Positions 36,413 through 50,004 of a stretch of DNA of 64,000 nucleotides are shown one piece after another (positions within the stretch are counted from its first letter, which is position 1; each line of letters starts with the position of its first letter). The translations under genes and the position numbers were made by a program. The notes under the pieces are model-generated. The model ran no database searches and was not told the origin of the DNA. It saw only the letters and a program-made list of their open reading frames with translations. The DNA is from Vermamoeba vermiformis (Eukaryota > Tubulinea > Echinamoebida), in contig JBEWZL010000232.1 in assembly GCA_045837725.1 (NCBI GenBank), positions 434,001 through 498,000 on the forward strand, given 5' to 3'.

Positions 36413-37893
36413 ATGGAGAACAACACTACGTGGTCCCCCGAGCAATTATCGCTCTCATTTCTCCCAGATGAGCTACTCGTACTTATTTTAAGTTATATAA
36501 CGCGGACAATTGATAAGCAGAGGTAAGTCACCGGATTTGAAACTGATCGATCTCAAATTTTCACTTGAAAAAAGCTTTATTAATCGCAATTAATTTTTAA
36601 AAATATAGTACGAGCTTAGTATCACGAAAATGGTGGAAATTATCGTGGGATCTGACAACAAAATTAGATATTTATTTTGGACAAGCAGTATTAAACAAAA
36701 TGGAGCTTACTGATTTTCAACGAGTCTCGCAGCACTGTAATAATGTTACAGCACTATATTTGACACGCATTACGCTATATTCAGTACCTATCTCGTGGCT
36801 AGAATTATTTTTCAATTTGCCGCGAGTCACGCATCTGACTTTAACAGCATTAACAATGTACGATATTATTTGGCTTACCAATATGATGCAACTTAAATCA
36901 CTAGCTGCTTGGAAATTTGCTGAACGACGATATGAAGAGCTAGATCAGCTTACAAATTTAACGCATCTCGATCTGTCAAACAACGAGGAAGAAATTAGCG
37001 CTTTGTTGCTAGGAAAATTGACAAATTTAGTGAGCCTGTCATTTATAGACTTATTAGATGCAGAATATATTTTCCTAGCGCTCACAAACCTCACCAAATT
37101 ACGGATTCGATCGCTAACTTCAAACATCAATCTAGCGAATATAACCAACTTAAACAACTTGAAGTGTCTCATTATGAACGGACCAACATATGATGCAAAT
37201 TTGGATCATATAGTCAAACTTTCAAGCCTCGAAGCGATCAAATTAAGTTACTCTTACACGCATTCAGTTTTCGCGGAAAAAGGATTGATGAAATTACTTC
37301 AAATGACCTCATTAACGAAGATATCATTCGCTGGTGCCCATGTTAGTGGAGCTAGTTGGTCCTTATTGACGCACATGACCAATTTGAAAAGTTTGGATCT
37401 TAAAGGCGCTCATGCCAGTGTTTCAGTGAACGGCTGCAGAACGATTGGATTTATTCAGCAATTGCAAAAATTCGAATTTCCATTTAATACAGCAATGGAT
37501 GCGATGTTAGAGACAATAATTAATACTGGCATCGAGTTGAAGTCACTGATTATTCATAATTGTCAACAAATGACCAGATCCACCTTAAAATTAATCGTTC
37601 AGTTAACAAGCCTGCAAAAATTAGAATTAGACGAGCTCAGTATGATACCTGCAAACGATTTATACGAAGTGACAGTACTGTCTAATCTCCGAGCACTTTC
37701 GCTGTCAAAAACTTGGCGCAGTTCAGATCAGCTCTTAGTTAGACCATTTTTGGCATTAACCAAATTAAGAAAACTCGTTCTTGGCTGTCACGTGCTCAAA
37801 GAAGAAGCGGATCTGATGCAGCCATCAACGATGATATTTTTGGAGAAATTTCATTGTAGGAAGATTATAACCCGTCCAACTCATACATTATAG
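36413..37893 (+). CDS. F-box/leucine-rich-repeat protein
   Basis: Two exons. ATG 36413 leads into an F-box (LSFLPDELLVLILSYITRT...STSLVSRKWWKLSWD) interrupted by an intron at about 36522-36608. The rest (36609-37893) is a run of irregular leucine-rich repeats of the LTNLTHLDLSNNEEE / LTKLRIRSLTSN / MTNLKSLDLKGAH type, about 14 units, ending NPSNSYII-like at the tail. F-box/LRR proteins are substrate-recognition subunits of SCF ubiquitin ligases: the F-box binds Skp1 and the repeats bind the substrate. It differs from the two tandem F-box/LRR genes near 56-59.5 kb. The transposon ends 60 bp upstream, so its promoter may include element DNA. The target is unknown. Confidence 0.82.
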
Positions 37894-37976
37894 GCAGAAC
37901 AATATTCAATTAGGTCCTATAATACTATAAATGGCAAAACCACGTGACTTCAAACCAATTTTTTTTGGATCGTCGT

Positions 37977-40900
37977 TTATTTTAGCTTTTGTATCGGTTT
38001 AATGGGCTCTAAATAAACATAGATACCAAAAGCTAAAATTATTGCAGCTATAACAGCGTACAATAAGTACTCGTACGGAAACGGTTTCTTTTGGAGTTTT
38101 GCGATCTTTGTAACGACTTGTTTTTGTTTCTTTTGGGCCTCTTCTCTTTCTTCTTTCTCGTTGACTTTGTTTTTCTTTTCTTTTTTCTTTTTCTTGCTTT
38201 CATCCTCCTTAACTGATATTTCTTTCTTTGGCTTTTCCTCCTAAATTTTTTTGTTAGCGGATCTCGATCAAAGCCGTACTTTTGGGCCATTAGTATAATC
38301 TTACCTGAACTGGTGGAGCAATTGGCTCTTTAGGACAGTTTTCATCGCATTCTAATAACGAATCAACTCTTGCGGCAAGTTTTCTGTTCTTCCTCTCCGC
38401 TTGAGCTTTGGCACATTCCCACTTGTCTTTCTTTGTGCCGCATTTGCACGTGATTTTCACAAGTTTAGGACAAGAGAACCTCGCACACGAACCTATGAAT
38501 GTGGTGTAAATACGATGCTTGGTGACTTGCAGATCTAGATCCAAACTTACCGAAGTGACACACTTGAGAGCAGCGATGACTGCAAGACAATAAGGGCTTC
38601 ATGCAAATTTCTTTGCAAACAGTACTGAAGCCGTCGGCTATAGCCACGTGACACGGTACTTTCAACGGACTGAGCACAGGGATTAAAAATTACGTCGTGG
38701 CAACTGACCCTTCGAGGTACTTACTTTCGATGAGAGTGGCACTGGAAGGTTAATGTAATTTGACATGGCGGGCATGCATTCAAGTGACAGCCGAGAGGGC
38801 AAATATGACTGCAGGTGCGCGGGTTGTCACAGGATGCTTTGCATTCGTCACATGGCTCGGGCTTCTCGTTGGCTAAAGTAGGAGCCCAAATACTTTTCTT
38901 TTGCTTCTTAGTCTTGAATACTATCGGCTTAAACTCTATTCTCTCTTCTTTAACTAGTTTCAGATGTGTTTTCGTGTCTTCAACAACATCTCGTCGTACT
39001 TCAACGATGTGACATTTCTTTTGACACGTGTGTTTGCCGCACTTAAGCAGCACACCACACTTATCAGGGCAACTTAAATAGGGCTCGCTCTTACAAGGCA
39101 TTTGAGTAGTCTAAAATAACTATGTTAATCAACGGAGCAAAAGTTGGTGGATCAAGATTCGGCGGATCGAACTCACCTTGTGACCTCCTCGACAACTCTT
39201 GGTGACAGTATGATCGAGGTCGTAGCCAACTTGACAACTAACTTCTTTAGACTCGCCACCGCAAAAGCACGTCAAAACTATCGTCTTGGGACAGTCCTGA
39301 CATTTGCCCGTGTGACACAACGCTTCGCACGTGTGATTTTTACAATTCAGCGTCTTGCCACAAATTTTCTTGCAAGGAGGGCAATTAACTCCTACAAAAA
39401 CAAAAAGGTGAGGAGACTGCAATAAGGCAAAGAAAGAGAGCCAAAAAAAAAAATCAATGTGCCAACCCCTGGAATTGAACCAGGATTTTTGGAGCCACAA
39501 TCCAATGTTCTTCCGTTGAACTAGGTCGGCTTGTTAATTTTGGTTGGCCGAAAAAAATTGGACCTGACGGGTACAGCAACAACCAACTCCGTCTTTCGCC
39601 ATCTTCGTGGATTTGCGTCCTTAATTGTTCTTTAATCGCCTGTAAAGACTTACCATCGCAACACCTCGTATTGCACGGATGTTTGCCGCACTCCCGCATG
39701 TTCTGACAACGTTTCTGACAATAGAACTCTTCAGAGCAGAGCACTTCGCCTTTAGTCTTGCCACAATGGCACGTTTTTTTCTGCACGTTCGAGTGGTCAG
39801 TAACGAGTACTATACATCTACACTAAGATAATCATACGTACGACTATATCTCGACAGTTCTCTTCGCAAGGACCAGCGTGACATCTCATCGTGCACCGAT
39901 GTGCTCCACAACTCAGCTTCTTGTCGCACGTGTCACCGCACGACGTCACTTCTTTCGTGCACGCCAAGACCATCTTTTTCTTGCCGCAGAAACATGTCCT
40001 ACACGGGGTTAGCCAACAAAAATATTGGATAAATAACACGCACCTCGGTAACGTCCTCGGGCAAGGTCCGCAATCACCAGCATGACAAATCTATATCATA
40101 TCAATTAGAGTTACGTCCATGGTATGCATATGTGCACGTACCTGTTCGCACTTGTGATGACCACATCCGTAGGACTTGCCACAAATATTCTTACATTGGA
40201 ACACGTCTTCGTTGCACGGACGTACTTCTCGGACTTTTTTACATTGACAGTATTTAGCGCTCGTCATACTGCACGGAGGGCAATCGCCTGGCAAGTAAAC
40301 CGTTGGATCAGATCAAAGTTTAGGGTGGCAATAATAAGGGAGCTATGAGACGTACCTGCGTGACACACTTGTTCGCAGTGATGTTGGCCACATGCTAGTA
40401 ACTTGTGACATACTTTGTTGCACGTGTAATTCTTCTCAGAACACCGACGGACCTGCGTGGCAGATCCACAATAGCACGAGTACCTCGCTTGAGTAGGGCA
40501 CGGTGGACACCTGCCCGAGTGACAGGGCTGCACGCACGAGTGTCCACAATCAGGTTTTAATTGTTTACCGCACAACTCTCCGCACTACAATGTCGTTTTT
40601 AGTGCGTGTCACATCAATCATAAAAACGCTTATATGAATAGCAATAGCCTTCTATAGTAAAAATTATTCGTGTCACGTACTGTGTGAGGAGGATTCCACG
40701 GGTTAGGCTCGGGATTTAATGTTTTGCCGCAGTAACAGTAATAGTTCTTAGGTGCTTCTCGGACCAAATGTGCTCCTCGACAATTCGGACTAAACACATT
40801 ATAATTAGTATTTTCCTAGTGTATCCAGCAATCACATACCAGTTCCACTCTTCTTTTAATTTAGCAGCGGGAAATAACTCTTCAGACAAGCCCTAAAGTA

Positions 40901-41641
40901 GGCAGATCGCGTGAGTCCAGTAACTCATTTGCGCGTTATATGTAGACTTACCTGCTTCTTAACTCCGTCTTGAATCCATTTTTGAATGCAGTACAAATGA
41001 AATTGATGGCAGTAACAATGTGTGCATTGCCAGACTGCGTGTTCATGACGAATCTAGTCAACAATTAGAAAATATTCGTGAGCAAAGATATGTATAGTTG
41101 TCATTATGATAAGCAAAGTAAATTCAAATTTCTACTCAATGGATTTTTTCTGAATAATTTAGAAAAATTTTGTGTCATCTAACGGTTAGCGTACCTTCTC
41201 CATGCAGATCAAGCAGTTTTCCATTCTATATGCAGGTCGTTCGATGCCATTATCACTGTTGGTAAGCTCAACGTCCTCGTCATCGTCTTGATCCATCAGC
41301 TTCAATTTCTCCAATAATTGCTTATTTAATTCCTGCTGGCGCTTTATCGGATCTTCTTTCTCGACATATACTTTATCATTATTTCTATTATTTTTGCGCG
41401 AGTTATTATTGTTATTTGACGATCCTGAACCCCAATCTGAAATATTCAAATTTTTCCGTCTTGAATCTGGCGCACTGACTGCAGAAAGATTTTGGGCTTT
41501 TGGCGTTCGAACAGTATTAGCCCAGTCCATTTGCGAGAGATTAGCAGCTTTCGGTTTCTTGTTAGCAGATCCGCCACGCACCTCTCCATCTCGATCGACG
41601 TACTTGCTGTTTTTATATTCTGTAGCTGAATTACGCTGCAT
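37977..41641 (-). CDS. NFXL1: NFXL1-like protein: RING finger, NF-X1 zinc-finger array, C-terminal TM
   Basis: ATG 41641 opens a low-complexity Asn/Lys/Ser-rich region. A RING-type finger follows (ENCLICMEK...[17 protein letters not shown], about 41000-41210). A long array of NF-X1-type zinc fingers covers 38300-40570, with units such as [52 protein letters not shown] and CNTRCCDG. The C-terminus has a Lys/Glu-rich coiled-coil-like stretch (about 38100-38260) and one hydrophobic helix ([19 protein letters not shown]) before the stop at 37977, as in NFXL1. The RING suggests E3 ligase activity; NF-X1 fingers bind nucleic acid or partner proteins. An intron at 39392-39653 contains a tRNA-His gene on the same strand. 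The gene diverges from the modular unknown gene over 190 bp. Confidence 0.9.
39461..39530 (-). tRNA. tRNA-His (GTG)
   Basis: Read on the minus strand from 39530. The acceptor stem GCCGACC pairs with GGTTGGC (one G-T). D stem GTTC/GAAC, anticodon stem TTGGA/TCCAA with loop TTGTGGC (anticodon GTG, U33 present), and T arm CCTGG-TTCAATT-CCAGG are all perfect. A run of about ten T follows the 3' end, a Pol III terminator. It lies inside an NFXL1-like intron in sense orientation. Confidence 0.87.
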
Positions 41642-41831
41642 GGTGGTCGTTCAGTTTAATATATACATTAATATGCTTAGTCATTCCGAAGAAACAATTT
41701 GACCGTTTTTTTGAACACGTGGTTAGATGTGTCAAAAATGTCTCAGGTTTGACGTTCCTGTCTTGTGCAATGATTTTGTGTGTTTTATTAATTGATTTGG
41801 TTATGACCTGGAGTATGTATAACGCCATATT

Positions 41832-44800
41832 ATGGATACTCGAATTTTAGCCAATTGGTCGAAGAGATTTTTCGATCTGCCAGTTTGCAAAGATCTTCCT
41901 CGATTAATTAAAGGAGTGACCGTATATGATCCTGATGGAAAATTAGTAAGCATTTTAACGATATGGATATCAACTTAAATTAATATGATTCAAATTAAGC
42001 CTGAATTATGGCCATGCTTTCCAATTCAAAATTAAATCCGCGAGATTAATCAATATATCTGTAAAATCTAACAATTCGTCACTATTAATAATTTTCTTGC
42101 GCGTTTAACTTATTTAATTAAATAACTGTAGATATTTTTCTGTCATTTGTTTTACAAATTTGATTGATAGGCGTCATAATACGCTGACATACAATACCTA
42201 TACTTGCAATTTTTAATCTATGCATTTATACTCATTATTACAAAACAGCTCTTCAGTGAAAATGGCTCAAGCTCACGAGTTGAAGCGATCTACAGATTTT
42301 TGTGCATATTATCCAAACAGCTCGAAGAAAATGATAGCTATAATTACATTATTAACAACTATCATTTGCACGTGACGCAAGAAGCTTCTGATATGCAGAC
42401 TCAGGTATTTCAAATTTTTGTTTCTGTTACTTAATTCTATTTAGCGTACAAGCCTCAAAAATGCGATCTCATTTGTATAATTATGGCATATACTTATTAT
42501 TTTAAATTTGCAATTTTTTGAGTCTCCCAAACGACGAAATGTGATCCAATTCAAAAAGTTGATCCACAATCTATCTATTGCGAGATTATGTCATTCAAGT
42601 CTACTAATATTAATATTATGTAGTTGATATCATTCTTTGCCGAGTTTCCTGAGCACACACGCACAATTCGTTTGTTGAAGTGCATCCAGCAAGAAATTAT
42701 CGTAGCACCCGTAAGTTCTCATTAAACAACATATTTATGCATAGAATTGTCTATTTAGGACATATATTATTGAATTCTACTCAAATGTCAACGAAATGCT
42801 CGTGTAACCTACTGACTTTAAATTTCAAAAGGTTATGGAGCTTAGAAAGCGAATTTACGATCTATATCGTTATAAAGATGAACCTCAATCATGGTAAGTC
42901 TATTTTGAATATTTCCATACGTCGATTATTGCTGATCCAGTTGCTTCTTTAGGCGCGTACAAATCGAGTTTGGCGAGAAAGATATAAAAGTCATTCATAA
43001 AAAGAAAGAACGGTCACATATCGACGAACCATCACAATATTTTGGCTTTGAGTGGTCAATGGGCTTTAATTTCTCCAAGAAATTGAGCGTCTTAAATATT
43101 CAAGTTCAGATCTTGGATTGGTACTTCAAGCCTGAAATTAGACCTGAAATCAAATACACATTGGGTAAGCGTAGATAATATTAACGCATCGTTATAATAT
43201 TTTTGTTTAGAGAAGGCATTCAAATGGTTCACTTCGCCGACCACGCCTTTCAGGAGGATCTGGATCAAGCCGATGCACACTGCGACTTTCTGGGAAGAGT
43301 TTCCAAGAATAGCCGAGAATATTCAAGTCGTTTTGCACAATAACCTACAAGTAAGTCATGCAGCGGAATTTTTTTAAGATCAGATCTGAAATATCATTTT
43401 GTAGCCTGGTGGTGGCAAGTCTATTTATCAATACGACGCAGCCAATAGAACTACGTCTATTGTACGCTTATTGCTCTCATTGACGCGACTTTTCGAGCCC
43501 GAGAACGAAGATTTTGTACGCAAAATTGAGTCCGTGTTCAAAGCCCCTTCGGAGCAGTTGACCGATAGATTGATGGCACTATTTAGCGGCGTCGAGCCTG
43601 GCGTTGAAGAGTCGCCGACAATCAGAGTCTTGAAATGTTTGCAAAGTTCATTACGAAATGAAGTGACCAATATTGTCAATGCGGCTTTTGGCGACAAATA
43701 CGGACTCAGCGAAGTACGTGCAATTTTTTTTCAACTTTGATTTCTAACGTTTTTTTTGCCTTATTTAGGCACCTGGATTGCCTAAAATCACCATGTCAAT
43801 TACAGTCAGCAAGAATGAAGTTACAAAACAGTTGAACCGAGCGATCAATGTCACGCACAAAATGAGGCTGCAGACGAGAGAAGGAGCGCCTGAAGCTGAC
43901 TTCGTACTTGATTTACAACTGAGCCTGAATCTCACTTATAATTACAACCGATTAGATGGATGTAAGTAACATGCTTTCGACGAAAAGTCTTCGTGAACTA
44001 ACGGATCCACAGCGATTCTCGTTACTGATTGGTCGTTCAATGACAAAATGCCAGTGGAGAAAAAAGAAGGTACATATTAAATATTTAATAGTCTCGAGTC
44101 AGTTATTAACATATGTCTTTCATAGCCATCAAGGATCTGTTGAGACCTTTCGTTCCTGCGGATCTGCATTTCAAAAGAATTTGGAACAAGTCTATACTTA
44201 AGTTGCCCGTACACGCGTACTTACCTAAGGTCATTGGTAACGTTAATGTTATGATTGCCGAACAAACCGTGAGTAGATTAAGTAACTTTTAAAAGTCGGA
44301 TCTAACGTTTAATTGACTGGTTAGGTCTTTGTTGGCAATCCAAATGATCCACCTCCAAACAGTACTTATGAGCTTTTGATTACCTTGGGTCATTTATTCG
44401 ATCCAGCAGCGGTCCAGCAACTCAAAGTCAATCAAAATTTTGTCTTGAAGTCAGTTGGAGACTTTGGTGATAAGTTGCAAAAGCTGCTTACGACATTTGA
44501 TCCAAGCAGCAAGTTGATTCGATTGTTGAAGTGCTTTCCCTTGAACTGTCTCGTGCCTTCAATTTTAAGTCTGCGAGATCAAATCTACGATCGGTTCAGG
44601 TTCAAAGAAATCAAAGGCCAATGGACTATTACAGTAAAATTAACTGGTGCCCACGTTTTGGTTATTCATAAGCGAAGAGAACAAGCCCACGATGACACGC
44701 CTGGAAACTATTTTGAATTTGCTTGGGAGACCGAGTTTGCCTTCGACAGGTAAAAAATAGAAATAATAGAAAAAAATTCAAATTAACTTACTATTATATT

Positions 44801-47800
44801 ATTAGGGAGCTATCTGACTTCAAAGTTCAAACTCGAATTGTTGATTGGAGTTTTGCCCAATTGGTCCAATCAGAATTCAAGCAGAAGTTCGTGGAAACGA
44901 TCAAACCTTTCGTACCGAAGCACATTTACTACAAAAGAATTTGGCAACGACCTATTGAGATGTTCGAGATTGGTCTTAATATGGCTAGAATATACAGACG
45001 AACTCAAATTTTTGATCACGAATCGAAGCTGGTACGAAAGATTTCCTAATTTGGAACTACTTAATATTTCTTCGTTACTGCGGACTCATTGATTAATATT
45101 GTTTAGTTATATACGCATGATCCTACTAAGCCAAGCACCGAAGGCATGAAGGATTTTTTGACTACTTTGGCTCTTTACACGGAGTCGTTGGACTGCGCGG
45201 AAAAAGTTGCCGTAGAATTCGCTAATTATGTTAACGGAACAAAAGATAATCCTACAATGGTCGAAGAATTCTTCCTCAAGTAAGTAACTCGATATTTTTT
45301 TTTTAATTCGAGTCAAAATTAATTTATTGGTTTTCAGGGGCATTGCTCGATGCGGATTGAACAATAACAGCAAATTTATGAAGCTATTGAAGACTTTGAC
45401 GATGGAAATTATTGGTCCTGCGATCAACCACTTCAAATCCACTTACTACGCGGAATTTCCATTTAAGGTAAGCACAATTTTTCAAACTCTTTCTTAGTTA
45501 CAAAGTGCGTCATTTTTAATTCAACCAGAGCGATTTTATCAATTTTATTCGTTCGAAGGAAATTTCGCAATTTTTTGTCTTTTGAGGGACATTTGTAAGG
45601 TTGAAAAGGCAGTCATCAAGCAATCCGACCTAGTTCAATTGGCTAGAACAGCAGGCTGTGACCCTGACAATCCTGGTTCAAGTCCAGGGGTTGGATTCTC
45701 TTTTTGCCCTCGTGACAACCACATCCGTTTTTTTGGAGTCGGATCCTATCTGAGCTTGCGGTATTTTTTTGACTGGAATTTGGAGCGCACATAATATTAT
45801 CAATAGCTGCACATTATTTAGTGCATCGCTGAGTTACGTAACTTTGCACATCTTAAGCCCGCAGCGGCTCTTAAGTTTTTCTCAACTTTGCTGCTTGGTT
45901 ACGTCAAATGTCCCTTTCCATACAGTCGTGTCTTTTGCACGACTTCTTTAGTTTTTGTGCTTGACGGGTATCAAAAGGCGCTATAGCTTAAGTGGTAGAG
46001 CACCGGCCCCCGGAGTCGGTTGTCCTGGTTCAAGTCCTGGTGGCGCCTCATTTCTTTTTTGCCTTCAGATTATCCAATTTTAAGTACTTAGATACGAAAA
46101 TTACCGCGTTTTTTACAACATTTCATTCCATCACGTCATTTAATGCACCTTTCGTTTGATCCTGATCTAACACTTTTTTTTGTTAGGACGTGAAAGGCTC
46201 TTGGGTGACAGAATTATACTTGGAGCCGCCACAAAACGTTAAGCATTCTTTTGCTTTTACAGATGGTATTGGAACTGAGCAAGAGAATCGTTTGTACAGC
46301 AGTGGATCGACGGATGTGGAGTACGATGGCGCTAAGATTATTCATAAAAAGCGAGAAGAGACCTATCAAACTAATACTGAAGAGTCATACTTTACATTCG
46401 AGTGGCAGGTATGTTTCCAACTAATTTAGCGGATGTGACAAGTCAAACTAACCAATCATTAGCTCGTGATGATTTGCACGCGTGGGCTCGATGACTTGTC
46501 AGTAGACTTGCGTATTACGGATATTTCACTATTTGCTGCTAAAAAGTAAGTAATTTAAAACATTTCTCGAGGCATCCCTAACGCGTATTTCAGTGAACGA
46601 AAAGTCAACGTGCAACAAGCGTTCAAGAGTTTGGTACGGTTTATACTATCACAAGTGATGTCTCCAAGCTAACTTGGTAATTATACAGGTTCGTGATAAC
46701 TCCAAAGTGTTCCAAAAGGTCACGAAGATGAATGTTCAAGATGTCGTTGATGTAGCCATTGGCACCGTGAAAAAGCTCTCCGTTACTGATATGCCAAAGG
46801 TAATCGCAATGCTCTATTTACTACTCGATATTGTTATTAACGGTGTTTTGGAAGATTGATCACCCACACATTGCCGAAGGTGTCAATTTGTTGTCGTTGC
46901 TTGAAGCACTTCGCCGAGCATTAAATCACGTCGAAGTTGAGATGCCTAAAGTAATCTTGCCGACCAACAGACCCAGCTTCGAACTGGTCGAGGCAAACAT
47001 GTCTCGCAAGAACACGAGCAACAATCCTCCTCCCGTTCGTTCAGCTGTCAATTCTACGAACCTTGGTAACATTAAGAGTGGCATTGTTAACACTGGCATA
47101 GCTCCGAGGTAATATTAAACGACCTATATGCTGCAAAAAGATAGGTCTAACATTGTACCATTAGAGCTGAGCCGCTCATTGGCTCCACTCAAGCACGTCG
47201 CTCAAGTCACAAAAAGTCGAACAGTCTTGTAGACATGACACCGTTGTTGCCCACGCCAGCACCTGTAGCTCCTTCGACGCCGGGAGGAATTTCCTGGAGC
47301 AATAGAATGGCCGCAAAACCTGCTGGTGTTCCCAAGGGATTCACACTGCGAAACCCTCCAAACATGACACAAAACAGACAGTTGCCGCCAGTCCCAACAA
47401 CAGCCCCTTCTTCGCCTCCTTCTGGCACGAGTTATTTGATGCAACGTCCGAGTGCGCTGAACACGCAAGTTACGGCTAATAACAATAACACCAATCAACC
47501 AGTGGGTACCGTTGATACGGCTAAAAAAGTCAGCAACGCTGGTGTGAGCATTAATTACAGCAGTTCAATGTCAAAAAATAACAACGTGGTCAACTCGAGC
47601 TACGGCAATGAAAGCATGCTCGAGCGCAAGTCATCGGGCAGTCACATCCCGGCGCCGCCCGAGATTGTTGCTTTGAATAACACGCAAATAGTCAATAACA
47701 ACATTCAAAAGTTCAATGCAATCAGCAACAACTCGCCGAGGACAACGACGATTGCGACCTCGAGCAACATCTACCCGTCATCTTCCATGTCTTCTCCTGC

Positions 47801-48002
47801 CATGACTATACCGACTTCTCCAACGAAATCGGCGCAATCGGTTGAAGTCGAGACCAGTGGCTCCCCATGGTCTTCGTCGCACTCGCAAGGGCAATCTAAT
47901 CCGAAATTTGGTTTGGGAATGACACGTGGCACTCCAAATGGATCTACAGCAAACACGCCGAGCACTCCTAATAATAGTTATTTGCGAAACTATTTCAACT
48001 AA
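41832..48002 (+). CDS. Unrecognised large protein with three or four repeated modules and Pro/Ser/Asn-rich tail
   Basis: ATG 41832 starts MDTRILANWSKRFFDLPVC. The body consists of a repeated module. A helical part contains (T/K)IRLLKC (IRLLKCIQQEI at 42670, IRVLKCLQSSL at 43620, IRLLKCFPLNC at 44520). A beta part contains a viHKk/rE...yFxFeW signature (KVIHKKKE...YFGFEW at 43000, VIHKRREQ...YFEFAW at 44670, KIIHKKREE...YFTFEW at 46340). An FxRIWxKP-like link ends units (RRIWIKP, FKRIWNKS, YKRIWQRP). The C-terminal 300 residues (from about 46940) are low-complexity Pro/Ser/Thr/Asn. There is no signal peptide, TM or known catalytic motif. I do not recognise the family. One intron (45468-46186) holds two tRNA genes. 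Confidence 0.75.
45624..45695 (+). tRNA. tRNA, anticodon GTG (His) by fold
   Basis: TCCGACC pairs with GGTTGGA. The D arm is GTTC/GAAC and the T arm CCTGG-TTCAAGT-CCAGG. The anticodon stem GCAGG/CCTGA has a mismatched outer pair and loop CTGTGAC, giving GTG. TTCTCTTTTT follows as terminator. The loop differs from the classic tRNA-His loop and resembles a tRNA-Asp loop with one change (CTGTCAC), so identity is less certain than for the gene at 39461. Confidence 0.7.
45977..46048 (+). tRNA. tRNA, anticodon CCG (Arg) by fold
   Basis: GGCGCTA pairs with TGGCGCC (one wobble), discriminator T. The D stem is GCTT/GAGC with GGTAGAGC typical of tRNA. The anticodon stem CCGGC/GTCGG encloses CCCCGGA, giving CCG but with C instead of U at position 33. 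The T arm CCTGG-TTCAAGT-CCTGG has a central T-T mismatch. A T-rich terminator (CTTTTTT) follows. The two departures suggest a variant or decaying gene. Confidence 0.6.
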
Positions 48003-48137
48003 GCTTGTACAAACCTTCATTATTTAAACGCAAATCGATCTGCTTACGTGTCGAATCTGTTTTTTTGGTGACGTGTTGTTTCTGGCTTAAAAAATTTTGT
48101 TTTCTGCCATTATTTATCATTGATTTGTAGTTAAACA

Positions 48138-49584
<1,447 letters not shown>

Positions 49585-50004
49585 AGTGATACAATTGAAG
49601 ACGAAAGATTGCTAAAGTTGATAAAGATTAGATTAGCGTTGCAATGTTAAGGTTATCCGAAGGTTCCATCAGTTTAGAAGCTTCTATAAAAGGTAATTTT
49701 GGAAAATTCTTGATCCGTATCTTCTCGCTATTTCCATCAAATAATAAGACCGCATATGATTATTCTGACTTGATTATAGTAGTCTTATTGAATTCTAGTA
49801 GTTAGAAAGCAGTTTCAGACGTTGGTAGGTCGGAGCAGATCCGAAGCGCACATAATTTTGTTACGGCTTGCGTTCCTAAAAAAGCAAATCTAGGAAAACA
49901 GGGTATAAATACACAGCAAATGCGACAGTATTACTCAAGCAATTTAACAAACAACAACACACCTCAATTGCTCAACTCGCTCGTTCGTTACAAAAAACCC
50001 TCAA
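49585..50004. other. Intergenic, no gene seen
   Basis: AT-rich spacer between the PTP relic and the MRH gene. Apart from the TATA box at 49914 I see no ORF, RNA gene or repeat. Confidence 0.6.
49914..49920 (+). promoter_or_regulatory. TATA box of the secreted MRH-domain gene
   Basis: GGGTATAAAT lies about 90 bp before ATG 50005, in a 420-bp gap otherwise without recognisable features. The same GGTATAAAT form precedes the 4TM gene at 61873. Confidence 0.6.

Noticed and set aside
47202-47498. Minus-strand ORFs opposite the Pro/Ser/Asn tail of the modular protein
   Set aside because: Gly/Arg-rich antisense products of Pro/Ser codons, with no start context or homology.
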